38,820 nucleotides of DNA from JAVBNJ01 sp031551625 (GCA_031551625.1 JAVBNJ010000043.1:1-38820), one strand, 5' to 3'; positions 23,685 through 32,310 are shown, counted from the stretch's first letter. Notes: a model not told the origin generated them from the letters alone. Made by a program: numbers and translations.

Positions 23685-23727
23685 CGTTTGAATTTTAATT
23701 GGTTATAAAGACAAATATAAGAAAATT

Positions 23728-24276
23728 TTATTTTTTCACTTCTTCTTTAAATTCGATCGTAAAATAACGAATCAGTGATACCGGAGTGCGTGCGTCAAAT
23801 GCGAAATTAACGTAATGTGCATTATCCGCCTTTTCATTGATTTCCATGGTCGAACGACCTACTTCGTTAGCTCCGCTGTCGTATGCTTTCAACAATAATT
23901 TCCCCTTACAATCTTTTTCAAAAACAAGGTATACCGAAACATTTTTATTAGTGGTGTCACTTGCTTGTTGTTCTGTCCGAGATACGGTTATCCACTCTTT
24001 TGATGAGTCGCATACCCGGATGTCTTTTTTCACCAAACTTTTATCAAAGCCTTCATTGGCGCCATTGTACAATTCGCCAATGCCTTCGGCCAATGATTCG
24101 GACGCTTTTTTACCGGTATTTTTCAAGCCTTCGCCAACGCCTTTTACCATGCTGGCTTTTTCTTCGGTTTGGGCCTGTGCCTTCTCTTCGGCAAGACGAT
24201 TGCGTTCTTCGCGGCTCCGGCACGAAATAGCTGTTACTAGCACAATGGTTGTAAGAAGAAGAGTAATTTTTTTCAT
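23728..24276 (-). CDS. Hypothetical lipoprotein with N-terminal coiled coil
   Basis: 182 residues from ATG 24276, chosen because it opens a lipoprotein signal (M-K-K-I-T-L-L-L-T, lipobox T-A-I-S-C). The mature protein begins with a charged helix (R-E-E-R-N-R-L-A-E-E-K-A-Q-A), then a G/K-rich helical stretch resembling a small amphipathic domain, then a beta-rich C-terminal half (V-S-V-Y-L-V-F-E-K-D-C-K-G-K-L). Function unknown. It is transcribed together with the genes from trmB downward. Confidence 0.7.
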   Translation of the reverse strand: MKKITLLLTTIVLVTAISCRSREERNRLAEEKAQAQTEEKASMVKGVGEGLKNTGKKASESLAEGIGELYNGANEGFDKSLVKKDIRVCDSSKEWITVSRTEQQASDTTNKNVSVYLVFEKDCKGKLLLKAYDSGANEVGRSTMEINEKADNAHYVNFAFDARTPVSLIRYFTIEFKEEVKK

Positions 24277-24301
24277 AATCTTGTAGGTTTTTTTGTTAAA
24301 A

Positions 24302-25030
24302 TTATAGTTTATGATTGAATAATGTATACGGTTTTTCATCGAATTCCGGTTCCTCGAATCCGGTTTTTTCGCCCAGCGAAAAACTGCAATACGTAATGGT
24401 CAAACCTTGTTGCAAAAAGATTTGTTCGTAGTGCGTTCTAATGGATAATAATTCGTCGGCACGGCCGGTGCCGTAAATATCGTTGTTGGCCTCGAACAGT
24501 TGCAATCCGTTTTGTGCCGCAATGGCTTTGGTGTATTCGTGCAGTAACTGGCTGTCTGTTTTGAGATTAATCCGGCCCGTTGGTTTCAGGAATTTGGCAT
24601 AGCGTGTCAAAAATAATTTCGACGTCAAGCGGCGGCGTGCATATTTCGGTTGTGGATCGGGAAACGTAATCCAAATTTCGTCGATTTCACCCGGGGCAAA
24701 AAACGATTCGATAAAATCAATGCGCGTACGCACAAAGGCGACATTCAGCATCTGCGCTTCGGTAGCCGTTTTAGCGCCACGCCACAAGCGCGCACCCTTG
24801 ATATCAACCCCTATAAAATTTTTATCCGGATAGCGTTGCGCCAAATTTACAGTATACTCGCCTTTTCCGCAGCCTAACTCCAGCACAAGCGGATTATTAT
24901 TTTTAAAAAATTCGTTCCGCCATTTTCCTTTCAATGCAAAATCATTTTTAAAAATCGCATCGAATGGCGGTTGGTGCAACAGTGCAAATGTTTCGTTTTC
25001 GGCAAAGCGTTTATGTTTGTTTTTTCCCAT
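24302..25030 (-). CDS. trmB: tRNA (guanine-N7-)-methyltransferase
   Basis: 242 residues from ATG 25030 (M-G-K-N-K-H-K-R-F); earlier in-frame codons overlap the sufS gene and encode unrelated residues. SAM-binding motif L-E-L-G-C-G-K-G-E-Y near residue 62, G-V-D-I-K-G near 84, then the TrmB signature I-W-I-T-F-P-D-P-Q-P-K-Y-A-R-R-R-L near 132 and L-K-T-D-S near 166. Forms m7G46 in tRNA. It begins 2 bp after the sufS stop, so the two are co-transcribed. Confidence 0.94.
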   Translation of the reverse strand: MGKNKHKRFAENETFALLHQPPFDAIFKNDFALKGKWRNEFFKNNNPLVLELGCGKGEYTVNLAQRYPDKNFIGVDIKGARLWRGAKTATEAQMLNVAFVRTRIDFIESFFAPGEIDEIWITFPDPQPKYARRRLTSKLFLTRYAKFLKPTGRINLKTDSQLLHEYTKAIAAQNGLQLFEANNDIYGTGRADELLSIRTHYEQIFLQQGLTITYCSFSLGEKTGFEEPEFDEKPYTLFNHKL

Positions 25031-25032
25031 AT

Positions 25033-26256
25033 TTATGCAAACATTTTTTGTACACGCTTCAATCCTTCCACAAGCACATCCATTTCTTCTTTCGTGTTGT
25101 AGAAACATAGCGAAGCACGCATCATTCCCTGCACGCCAAATCGGTGCATGAGCGGTTCGGTACAAAGGTGGCCGGTGCGGATAGCGATACCTAATTTATC
25201 CAATATGGTAGCTGCATCCAACGGGTGCACACCGTTCATGGTAAAAGAGAATACGCTTGTTTTCGGCATAGCAGTTCCATGGATTGTCAATCCCTCGATT
25301 TCACTCAAGCGTTGCTGTGCGTAGTCGCGCAACGTTTGTTCGTATTCGTGGATAGCTGGTAATCCTATTTTTTGTAAGTATTCAATAGCCATTGCCAATC
25401 CGTAGGCACCAATAAAGTTGGTAGTTCCCGCCTCAAATTTCAAAGGTAGTTCGGCATACGTTGTTTTTTCGAACGACACGGTGGCAATCATATCGCCGCC
25501 ACCTTGGTAGGGCGGCATCTGTTCGAGCCATTTTTCTTTTCCGTACAGCACGCCGGTTCCGGTAGGGCCATATAGTTTGTGCCCCGAGAAAGCATAAAAA
25601 TCACAATCAACATCCTGCACATCAATACCTCCGTGCACCACGCCCTGTGCGCCGTCGATCAACACCGGTACATTGCGTTCGTGCGCAATTTTCACAATTT
25701 CTTTAACCGGATTAATAATACCGAGCACATTCGAAATTTGTGTTACACAAAGGATGCGCGTTTTATCCGTTAGCATCGTCGGTATTTTTTCGATTTGCAA
25801 ACGGCCATCATCGTCGATAGGAATTACTTTGAGTGTGGCTCCTTTTCGTTCGCACAGCAGTTGCCAGGGAACAATGTTGGAATGGTGCTCGGCCTCGGTA
25901 ATAATAATTTCGTCGCCGCGTTGCACAAAGCGTTCGCCAAACGAGAATGCGACCAAATTAATGCCGGCGGTAGCGCCTGCCGTAAATATAATTTCAGACG
26001 TTTTTACAGCATTCAAAAAACCACGTATTGTTTCGCGAGCATGCTCGTAACGTTCGGTGCACTGCATACCCAGGTAGTGCATCACCCGGTGGATATTGCC
26101 ATTGATACCGGCATTCATTTCGTTCACGGCATCAATCACGCATTGCGGTTTTTGTGCCGTAGCCGCACTGTCCAAATAGATCAATGGTTTCCCGTACACC
26201 ATTTGGTGCAGCGCCGGAAAGTCTTTTCGTATTGCAGTTATATCGATTTTTTTCAT
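25033..26256 (-). CDS. sufS: Cysteine desulfurase, SufS type
   Basis: 407 residues from ATG 26256 (M-K-K-I-D-I-T-A-I-R-K-D-F-P). Class V aminotransferase fold: Y-L-D-S-A-A-T-A-Q-K-P near 27, T-E-A-E-H-H-S-N near 120, D-G-A-Q-G-V-V-H near 200, PLP-lysine in F-S-G-H-K-L-Y-G-P-T-G near 223, and catalytic Cys in R-T-G-H-L-C-T-E-P near 363, the group II pattern. Mobilises sulfur from cysteine for Fe-S cluster assembly. SufBCD and SufE/SufU are not in the window. Confidence 0.93.
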   Translation of the reverse strand: MKKIDITAIRKDFPALHQMVYGKPLIYLDSAATAQKPQCVIDAVNEMNAGINGNIHRVMHYLGMQCTERYEHARETIRGFLNAVKTSEIIFTAGATAGINLVAFSFGERFVQRGDEIIITEAEHHSNIVPWQLLCERKGATLKVIPIDDDGRLQIEKIPTMLTDKTRILCVTQISNVLGIINPVKEIVKIAHERNVPVLIDGAQGVVHGGIDVQDVDCDFYAFSGHKLYGPTGTGVLYGKEKWLEQMPPYQGGGDMIATVSFEKTTYAELPLKFEAGTTNFIGAYGLAMAIEYLQKIGLPAIHEYEQTLRDYAQQRLSEIEGLTIHGTAMPKTSVFSFTMNGVHPLDAATILDKLGIAIRTGHLCTEPLMHRFGVQGMMRASLCFYNTKEEMDVLVEGLKRVQKMFA

Positions 26257-26280
26257 CTTTTTTCTTTTTCTATATTCCTC

Positions 26281-26360
26281 TGCCCTGCGGGCACCCCCTC
26301 CAGAGGGAGATAGTGCAATTAGCAACTGTATCTAAAGCCCCCTTTGGGGGTTGGGGGGCT
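26281..26360. repeat. GC-rich hairpin repeat between sufS and ctlX
   Basis: Contains TGCCC-tgc-GGGCA (26281-26293), CCCTC-caga-GGG and AGCCCCC (26336-26342) pairing with GGGGGCT (26354-26360). The CCCCTTTGGGGGTTGGGGG word is typical of dispersed Bacteroidota intergenic repeats. It lies at the 3' end of the ctlX gene and may serve as terminator or stabiliser. Confidence 0.55.
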
Positions 26361-27246
26361 AAAATACCTCCGCCATCATACAGCGGGCGCTTCCTCCGCC
26401 ATTGGCTTCTATGGTGTGGATATCGGAATAAATAATATCGTTATATTTTTCCAACGCAGCAATTTGCGCCGGTGTCAAGGAACGGTAAGCGACTTCGGAC
26501 ATTACCAAAAATGGTTGACCGGCACGGTTTTTCACCTGCAACATGTTGCCTGCAAAATGGTTCATCTGGTCAATCGAAATCTCCACTATTTCTTTCGTTG
26601 TTTTGGCAAACAAATCGCGAAGCATTTTTTGTTCCGCCGCATCGCGAACGCTATCCATGCAAATAACTACGTATTTATCGGCCATGCACATCATCACATT
26701 GGTGTGATAGATTGCTTGCCCGTTACCGTCTACGGCATGAAACAATACCGGATTATAGTTGGTCGCTTTGCAAAAGTCGGCCAACACATCGCCATCGGTA
26801 CGGGTAGCCTTGCAGGCATAGGCCAACCGGTTAGTGCGGTCGAACACCATGCTACCTGTTCCTTCTAGAAACTTCCCTTCTTTTTCGTAGTGTGTAAAAT
26901 CGACCACATGGCGTATTTTGAATTCGCGCTTGATAGTGTCCAACGCCTTACGCTCCAAACGGCGGTTGGTGGCAAACATGGGATATAAAATAACCATTTT
27001 GCCCCGGTGGAACGAAATCCAGTTATTCGGGAAAATGGAGTCGGGGGTGTGCGGCTCCGAGGTATCGCACAACACGGTCACCGCTACATCGCGGTCACGC
27101 AATTTCTCGACAAAGGCATCGAATTGCTGCAACGCTTCGGTTTGCACATCGCCGCCACTGGCTTTTTGGAAGGCATTATTCACTGCTGTTTCGGCATTGT
27201 AGCCAAACCGCACGGGCCGTATCATAAGTAGGTGAGAAGTTAGCAT
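26359..27246 (-). CDS. ctlX: Arginine deiminase-related hydrolase (CtlX-like)
   Basis: 295 residues of the guanidine-modifying (amidinotransferase) fold: R-P-V-R-F-G-Y-N near the start, D-S-I-F-P-N-N-W near 69, E-G-T-G-S-M-V-F-D near 127, the catalytic His region A-I-Y-H-T-N-V-M-M near 178, and the catalytic Cys in G-G-G-S-A-R-C-M near residue 289. This matches the COG4874/CtlX group, described as acting on citrulline to give ornithine. The nearby ornithine aminotransferase gene on the same strand supports a joint role in arginine/citrulline catabolism. Substrate not proven from sequence. Confidence 0.8.
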   Translation of the reverse strand: MLTSHLLMIRPVRFGYNAETAVNNAFQKASGGDVQTEALQQFDAFVEKLRDRDVAVTVLCDTSEPHTPDSIFPNNWISFHRGKMVILYPMFATNRRLERKALDTIKREFKIRHVVDFTHYEKEGKFLEGTGSMVFDRTNRLAYACKATRTDGDVLADFCKATNYNPVLFHAVDGNGQAIYHTNVMMCMADKYVVICMDSVRDAAEQKMLRDLFAKTTKEIVEISIDQMNHFAGNMLQVKNRAGQPFLVMSEVAYRSLTPAQIAALEKYNDIIYSDIHTIEANGGGSARCMMAEVF

Positions 27247-27257
27247 ATCTTTTTATT

Positions 27258-27441
27258 TTATACACAGAGGCACAAAGTTTTTAATTAATTCTACGACGAA
27301 TACCGTCTTTGAGAACTGCTTCATTAAAGTTAATTAACAGACCTAATTTCTTTCCTGATAATTTTAAATATGTTACTAATTGAACTTCATAAACAGTGTA
27401 TAAACTCTCTACTGCTTTTAATTTGTGCTTCTGTGTTTAAA
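27258..27441. repeat. Inverted repeats flanking the GxxExxY relic
   Basis: Left end ATACACAGAGGCACAAAG and right end CTTTGTGC-like sequence in ATTTGTGCTTCTGTGTTTA are imperfect inverted copies of about 18-20 bp enclosing the relic gene. This suggests the gene piece and its repeat borders travelled together as one interspersed element. Confidence 0.6.
27281..27434 (-). pseudogene. C-terminal relic of a GxxExxY (PDDEXK-like) protein gene
   Basis: After the rocD stop codon and in the same frame, the minus strand reads L-K-A-V-E-S-L-Y-T-V-Y-E-V-Q-L-V-T-Y-L-K-L-S-G-K, then K-L-G-L-L-I-N-F-N, then V-L-K-D-G-I-R-R-R-I-N-stop. This is the conserved C-terminal third of the GxxExxY family (E-x-Q-L-x-T-Y-L-x-L followed by G-L-L-I-N-F). 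The N-terminal two thirds, including the GxxExxY motif, are missing. Not expected to be translated. Confidence 0.75.
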
Positions 27442-28663
27442 CACTTTCTATTGATTTTTTAATTATCGCGATTGCTTCGTGCACTTGCGCCTCGGTAATA
27501 ACCAGCGGTGGTGCAAAACGAATGATGTGGCGGTGAGTGGGCTTCGCGATCAATCCGTTTTCGGCCATTTTAAGGCACACGTCCCACGCCTCTTTTCCAT
27601 TCGTCGGTTTAATAACCACCGCATTCAGCAAACCTTTCCCGCGTACTTCGGTAATCATCGGTGAGTTGATTTTGCGTAACTCGTCGCGCACAATTTTTCC
27701 TAACTGTTCGGAACGTTCGGCCAGTTTCTCGTCGCGCACCACCTCAAGCGCAGCCATTGCCACACGGCAGGCCAGCGGAAATCCGCCAAATGTGGAACCA
27801 TGTTCACCCGGACAGATAGTCAACATAATGTCGTCGTCGGCCAGGACTACCGATACCGGTAATACACCGCCCGATATGGCTTTCCCCAGAATGACCATGT
27901 CGGGACGTATGTTTTCGTGATCACAGCACAGCAGTTTTCCGGTACGTGCAATACCTGTTTGTACCTCGTCGGCCACAAAAAGCACATTATGTTTTTTACA
28001 TAGTTCATAGCATCGTTTCAAGTAACCATCATCGGGCACAAACACTCCAGCTTCGCCTTGGATCGGTTCTACCAGAAAGGCGGCAATATTCTTGCCATAT
28101 TCATCCAAAACTTTTTCCAATGCAGCAGCATCGTTGTACGGAATTTTCACAAAGCCCGGCGTAAAGGGTCCGAACTGTCCGTACGAATCAGGATCGGTAG
28201 ACATCGACACAATGCTGATGGTACGTCCGTGGAAGTTTCCTTCGCACACCACAATAATCGCTTCATTTTCGGGAACGCCTTTCTTTTTATAACTCCAGCG
28301 GCGCGCCAGTTTTAATGCCGTCTCCACCGCTTCGGCGCCACTGTTCATGGGCAGTACCCGCTGGTAGCCGAAATATTCGGTAATATATTTTTCGTACGGC
28401 CCTAAACAATCGTTGTAAAAAGCACGCGACGTGAGGCACAGCTTCTGCGCTTGCTCGGTAAGGGCTTTCACTATTCGCGGATGGCAGTGCCCCTGGTTCA
28501 CGGCAGAATAGGCCGAAAGGAAATCAAAATATTTTTTCCCTTCCACATCCCATACAAACACGCCTTCGCCGCGTTCCAACACTACCGGCAGTGGGTGATA
28601 ATTGTGCGCCCCATACTGGTGTTCCATGTCGATAAAATGCTGTGATTTTTCAAGTGCTTTCAT
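27437..28663 (-). CDS. rocD: Ornithine--oxo-acid aminotransferase
   Basis: 408 residues, class III PLP aminotransferase: G-A-H-N-Y-H-P-L-P-V near 17, Y-S-A-V-N-Q-G-H-C-H-P near 53, N-S-G-A-E-A-V-E-T-A near 105, E-P-I-Q-G-E-A-G near 200, D-E-V-Q-T-G near 233, and PLP-lysine in L-G-K-A-I-S-G-G near 264. Converts ornithine and 2-oxoglutarate to glutamate semialdehyde and glutamate in the cytosol. The start lies 5 bp after the DUF3109 stop; the CtlX-like gene follows after the relic element. Confidence 0.94.
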   Translation of the reverse strand: MKALEKSQHFIDMEHQYGAHNYHPLPVVLERGEGVFVWDVEGKKYFDFLSAYSAVNQGHCHPRIVKALTEQAQKLCLTSRAFYNDCLGPYEKYITEYFGYQRVLPMNSGAEAVETALKLARRWSYKKKGVPENEAIIVVCEGNFHGRTISIVSMSTDPDSYGQFGPFTPGFVKIPYNDAAALEKVLDEYGKNIAAFLVEPIQGEAGVFVPDDGYLKRCYELCKKHNVLFVADEVQTGIARTGKLLCCDHENIRPDMVILGKAISGGVLPVSVVLADDDIMLTICPGEHGSTFGGFPLACRVAMAALEVVRDEKLAERSEQLGKIVRDELRKINSPMITEVRGKGLLNAVVIKPTNGKEAWDVCLKMAENGLIAKPTHRHIIRFAPPLVITEAQVHEAIAIIKKSIESV

Positions 28664-28668
28664 ATATT

Positions 28669-29244
28669 TTAGTTTAGGGTTTTATACATTTCTTCCATGT
28701 CGTTGTAGAACGCTTCGCCAAAGCGATGAATAAGCGGTTCACGCAAAAAGCGGAATACCGGAATTTTTTCATTCTCGCCGCGAGTGCGTGCACAATCGCA
28801 AATACGAATCTGGTCGTAGTTCAATGCAATATTTTCACTCAGTTGTTTCAATCGAATGGGGTACAACCAACATGAAATCGGTTTACGAAAAGTGGTCTTT
28901 CCTTCACGATAGGCATGCTCAATGGCGCAATAGCAAACGCCTTCGGCATCGAAACAGGAGTAAGCACATTCTTTACCACCAATCAACGGCGTGCCTAAAT
29001 CGCCATCCGAATCAATGACTGCAAAACCCTGTTCGTCGATAGTCCGCACGCCTTCGGGCTTCATGTAGGATTTATAATTTTTATATTCTTCTTTTAAAAT
29101 ATCCGCTTCATAGTCATCAAGCGGTGCTCCGCTATCGCCCAACACACAACAGATTCCGGCACACTGCGAAATATTGCAGGCAAACTGTTTTTCCCACACA
29201 TCGGCGCTAATCAACTTATCGTCTATCTGGACAATGGAAGTCAT
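28669..29244 (-). CDS. DUF3109 family Cys-rich protein
   Basis: 191 residues without signal peptide. Cysteine pattern: C-N-I-S-Q-C-A-G-I-C-C near residue 23, C-A-Y-S-C-F near 93, V-C-Y-C-A-I-E-H-A near 103, I-S-C-W-L-Y-P-I near 123 and I-C-D-C-A near 148. This is the DUF3109 family, whose conserved cysteines suggest metal or Fe-S binding (the layout recalls YkgJ-type zinc/iron proteins). First gene of the operon with rocD. Function not established. Confidence 0.85.
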   Translation of the reverse strand: MTSIVQIDDKLISADVWEKQFACNISQCAGICCVLGDSGAPLDDYEADILKEEYKNYKSYMKPEGVRTIDEQGFAVIDSDGDLGTPLIGGKECAYSCFDAEGVCYCAIEHAYREGKTTFRKPISCWLYPIRLKQLSENIALNYDQIRICDCARTRGENEKIPVFRFLREPLIHRFGEAFYNDMEEMYKTLN

Positions 29245-29266
29245 TTCTTTTCTCGTAATTAAAGTT

Positions 29267-29274
29267 CAAATATA
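29267..29274 (-). promoter_or_regulatory. -7 element TATATTTG of the DUF3109-rocD operon
   Basis: Minus-strand match to TAnnTTTG, 22 nt before ATG 29244. Confidence 0.55.
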
Positions 29275-29290
29275 CTAAAAATAAATGAAA

Positions 29291-29313
29291 AATGCAGCGT
29301 TACCGGCTGCATT
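29291..29313 (-). terminator. Terminator of the sulfatase gene
   Basis: AATGCAGC (29291-29298) pairs with GCTGCATT (29306-29313), 7-nt loop. On the minus strand a T run follows. It lies 26 bp beyond the sulfatase stop. Confidence 0.7.
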
Positions 29314-29339
29314 CCTCATCTATTACATATTCATTTATA

Positions 29340-30914
29340 TTAATTGCGTGTCGGTGTACTCAGCTTTCGCATTACCTCATCGAGGTTAAAAGAAGCAGGT
29401 TCCTGACGCGGCGGGAAATTTTTGAAGCTCTCAAGCCACTGCGCAACGTAAGCAACTGCTCCATACCCTATGTATGAGTGGTAAATATACCATTCATTGT
29501 ACAGTATAGACTTGTCGCCACGTTCGAAAGGATCGCCATAAATGTCGAACAATAAAGGCACGCGGAGTTTCTCAAATTGTTTTGTCCACACATCCATCCC
29601 TTCGTGTGTCTGTATGTAGAAATGATATTTCCAACGTCCGTAACGGAGAGCCATCAGATCGCCGTCGTCACTCCAATAAATAAAAGCCTGGCGCGGCGAC
29701 GTTTTCACCTCGCCTTTGAAGAATGGAATCAGGTTATAGCCATCGAGGTGTACTTTGAATGTTTTACCACCGGCGGCATAACCGGTTAAGCATTTTTCGA
29801 CAATCTTAGGCTCGCCGGCCGCAGCTACCAATGTAGGCAGAAGGTCTTCGTGCGCACACATGTCGTTGATAACGCTACCGGGTGTAACAACGCCCGGCCA
29901 GCGAATAATAGCCGGCACACGGAAACCACCTTCCCAGTTTGTGGCCTTTTCTCCACGGAATGGAGTGGTACCGCCATCGGGCCATGTCATCACTTCGGCG
30001 CCATTGTCGGTGGTATATACAATAATCGTATTATCCAGAATTCCCAAATCACTTAACTGTTTCAACAATTCGCCTACATGTCCGTCGTGTTCCACCATAC
30101 CGTCGGCATATACACCAAGTCCTGTCTTTCCTTCAGCCGTGGGGCTAAGGTGAGTCCACACATGCATACGGGTCGAGTTAAAATAACAGAAGAACGGTTT
30201 ATCTTCTTTTGCTTTGCGAGCTATAAAGTCCTTGGCGGCGGCCAGGAATTCAGCATCTACCGTTTCCATACGCTTCTTGGTAAGCGGGCCGGTATCTTCA
30301 ATTTTACCATCAGCCGTACAACGCAATACGCCGCGCGGCCCAAAGGTTTTGCGAAATGCCGGATTTTTCGGGTAATCGGCATCTTCCGGCTCTTCCTCTG
30401 CATTCAAATGATAGAGGTTCCCGAAAAATTCATCGAAGCCGTGGCTGGTTGGCAAGAATTCGTCTTTGTCGCCAAAGTGATTTTTACCAAACTGTCCGGT
30501 CGAATAACCCAACGATTTCAATATTTCAGCGATTGTCGGATCTTCTTTCTGCAATCCCACATCGGCGCCGGGCATGCCCACTTTCGTAAGCCCCGTGCGG
30601 ATAGGAGACTGCCCTGTAACAAACGCAGCGCGACCGGCCGTACACGATTGTTGCCCATACCACGAAGTAAACATTGCACCTTCTTTTGCCAAGCGATCGA
30701 TGTTGGGAGTTTGGTATCCCATCATACCGCGATTATAGCAGCCTGGGTTGAACCAGCCGATATCGTCGCCCATAATCACCAGAATATTCGGCTTGTCTTT
30801 TGTTGAAGTTTTTTGTTGCGCTTCAACAGTTGCCGGAATCAATGTACCTGTCGCCAGGATAGATCCAACGGCAACTACTTTTCCGCAACTTTTTAGAGTG
30901 TTAGATAGATTCAT
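29340..30914 (-). CDS. Secreted sulfatase (arylsulfatase, formylglycine type)
   Basis: 524 residues with an N-terminal signal peptide (hydrophobic about 12-30, A-x-A-type site near V-E-A-Q). Sulfatase family S1 features: N-I-L-V-I-M-G-D-D-I-G-W metal site near 44, S-C-T-A-G-R (the C-x-A-x-R maturation motif whose Cys becomes formylglycine) near 91, G-Q-F-G-K-N-H-F-G near 140, H-V-W-T-H near 251, and T-T-D-N-G-A-E near 303 (second metal site). The product needs an anSME or FGE maturase encoded elsewhere. It likely desulfates glycans or aryl sulfates outside the cytoplasm. Upstream minus-strand GACCTTTG (30937-30944) is only a partial -7 match. Confidence 0.92.
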   Translation of the reverse strand: MNLSNTLKSCGKVVAVGSILATGTLIPATVEAQQKTSTKDKPNILVIMGDDIGWFNPGCYNRGMMGYQTPNIDRLAKEGAMFTSWYGQQSCTAGRAAFVTGQSPIRTGLTKVGMPGADVGLQKEDPTIAEILKSLGYSTGQFGKNHFGDKDEFLPTSHGFDEFFGNLYHLNAEEEPEDADYPKNPAFRKTFGPRGVLRCTADGKIEDTGPLTKKRMETVDAEFLAAAKDFIARKAKEDKPFFCYFNSTRMHVWTHLSPTAEGKTGLGVYADGMVEHDGHVGELLKQLSDLGILDNTIIVYTTDNGAEVMTWPDGGTTPFRGEKATNWEGGFRVPAIIRWPGVVTPGSVINDMCAHEDLLPTLVAAAGEPKIVEKCLTGYAAGGKTFKVHLDGYNLIPFFKGEVKTSPRQAFIYWSDDGDLMALRYGRWKYHFYIQTHEGMDVWTKQFEKLRVPLLFDIYGDPFERGDKSILYNEWYIYHSYIGYGAVAYVAQWLESFKNFPPRQEPASFNLDEVMRKLSTPTRN

Positions 30915-30983
30915 AAGAGTAGATTTGAATATATAACAAAGGTCTGAATTTTTTTTGGAACTTCCTAATCCTTGTTTTATGTG

Positions 30984-30991
30984 TATATTTG
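30984..30991 (+). promoter_or_regulatory. -7 element TATATTTG of the alkaline phosphatase gene
   Basis: 19 nt before ATG 31011. An upstream in-frame codon at 30972 lies before the promoter and is rejected as start. Confidence 0.6.
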
Positions 30992-31010
30992 CATAAAAAT
31001 ATCATTAAAC

Positions 31011-32225
31011 ATGAAGCGTAAAATTTTATTCTTTTTTGTTATTTTCAGCATGCTGGCATTGGTTAGCTTTTCTCCTGCAACCGATAAGGCGCCGCATCCG
31101 AAATATGTTTTCTTATTTATTGGCGATGGAATGGGACTTGCACAAGCAACCGCTGCCGAAGATTATTTAGCGGCCAAGCAGGGCCGCCATGGCAGCGACA
31201 ATTTATCGTTCACTCAATTCCCTGCAATGGGTTTGGTAACTACCTATTCGGCGAATGCATTAGTTACTTGCTCGTCGGCAGCCGCCACGGCATTGGGTAC
31301 GGGGTACAAGACGAATAACGGTATGCTCGGTGTAGATCCCGACGGGAAAAAATTGCAAGCCCTCACCTACCCATTACACCAAGCGGGCTACAAGGTAGGC
31401 ATTGCAACGAGTGTAAGCATCGATCATGCCACGCCGGGCGGTTTTTATGCCAGCGATACTTCGCGCAGTAACTATTATGCCATTGCTTCGCAAATAGCTA
31501 CCACCGGTTTTGATTTCTTTGCAGGTGGCGGATTCCTGCAGCCCGACGGGCAACAACCCACAGTATTCGAACAATTGGAAAAGGCCGGTTACCGCATTGT
31601 ACGCGGCCCCGAAGGTGCTGCGCAAGTTACTACCTCTACCACAAAAACAGTGTTAATACAAGCCGATGATAAACCGGCGGATGCCTTGCCTTACGCCATC
31701 GACCGCAAGGCAGACGATTTAACGTTATCGCAAATTACACAAGCGGCCATCAATGCCTTGCAAAACAAGAAGGGTTTTTTTGCCATGATTGAAGGTGGAA
31801 AAATCGACTGGGCATCGCATGTCAACGACGGTGCCACCATGATTCACGAAGTAATCGATTTCTCGGAAGCTATTAAAATTGCCGTAGAATTTTACAAAAA
31901 ATATCCTACTGAAACTTTGATTGTAGTAACGGCCGACCACGAAACAGGTGGCATGTCGGTTGGCGCCAATGGCAAGTATGCATTCAATCCGCTGGTATTC
32001 GACGAGCAAACACGTTCGCTTCCCTATGATCCGAGCAAAAAAGAATACGACTTTGTGAATAACCTCAATAAAAAAGCATTGTGTGGCTGGACATCGAAAA
32101 CCCATACAGGGATTATGGTTCCCGTATATGCCATCGGTGCAGGCAGCCAGCAATTCACCGGGAAGCTCGACAATACCGATATTCCGAAACGCATTGCCGC
32201 GCTCATGGGTATAAACTTACAATAA
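31011..32225 (+). CDS. Alkaline phosphatase
   Basis: 404 residues from ATG 31011 with signal peptide (M-K-R-K-I-L-F-F-F, cleavage around 22-25). Metal and catalytic segments: F-L-F-I-G-D-G-M-G, V-T-C-S-S-A-A-A-T-A-L-G-T-G (nucleophile Ser), S-I-D-H-A-T-P-G-G, M-I-E-G-G-K-I-D-W-A-S-H, V-V-T-A-D-H-E-T-G-G-M and a late T-H-T-G. All metal ligands are present, but the residue before the nucleophile is Cys instead of the Asp of E. coli PhoA. Releases phosphate from monoesters in the periplasm or at the surface. No Pho-box recognised. Confidence 0.93.
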   Translation: MKRKILFFFVIFSMLALVSFSPATDKAPHPKYVFLFIGDGMGLAQATAAEDYLAAKQGRHGSDNLSFTQFPAMGLVTTYSANALVTCSSAAATALGTGYKTNNGMLGVDPDGKKLQALTYPLHQAGYKVGIATSVSIDHATPGGFYASDTSRSNYYAIASQIATTGFDFFAGGGFLQPDGQQPTVFEQLEKAGYRIVRGPEGAAQVTTSTTKTVLIQADDKPADALPYAIDRKADDLTLSQITQAAINALQNKKGFFAMIEGGKIDWASHVNDGATMIHEVIDFSEAIKIAVEFYKKYPTETLIVVTADHETGGMSVGANGKYAFNPLVFDEQTRSLPYDPSKKEYDFVNNLNKKALCGWTSKTHTGIMVPVYAIGAGSQQFTGKLDNTDIPKRIAALMGINLQ

Positions 32226-32247
32226 ATATTTATTTCCAAAAAGAGCG

Positions 32248-32275
32248 AGAGATTGCTTCGTTCCTCGCAATGACG
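32248..32275. repeat. REP-like palindromic repeat
   Basis: Reads AGAGATTGCTTCGTTCCTCG then CAATGACG. The reverse strand is the widely dispersed CGTCATTGCGAGGAACGAAGCAATCT-type repetitive extragenic palindrome seen in many phyla. It sits between two co-directional genes. Confidence 0.7.
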
Positions 32276-32310
32276 TACTTTTTAATCTTTGTGGACAATA
32301 AAAAAACAAC

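Noticed and set aside
30078..30806. 242-aa plus-strand ORF opposite the sulfatase
   Set aside because: It is antisense to a strongly conserved sulfatase domain; no promoter or family features.
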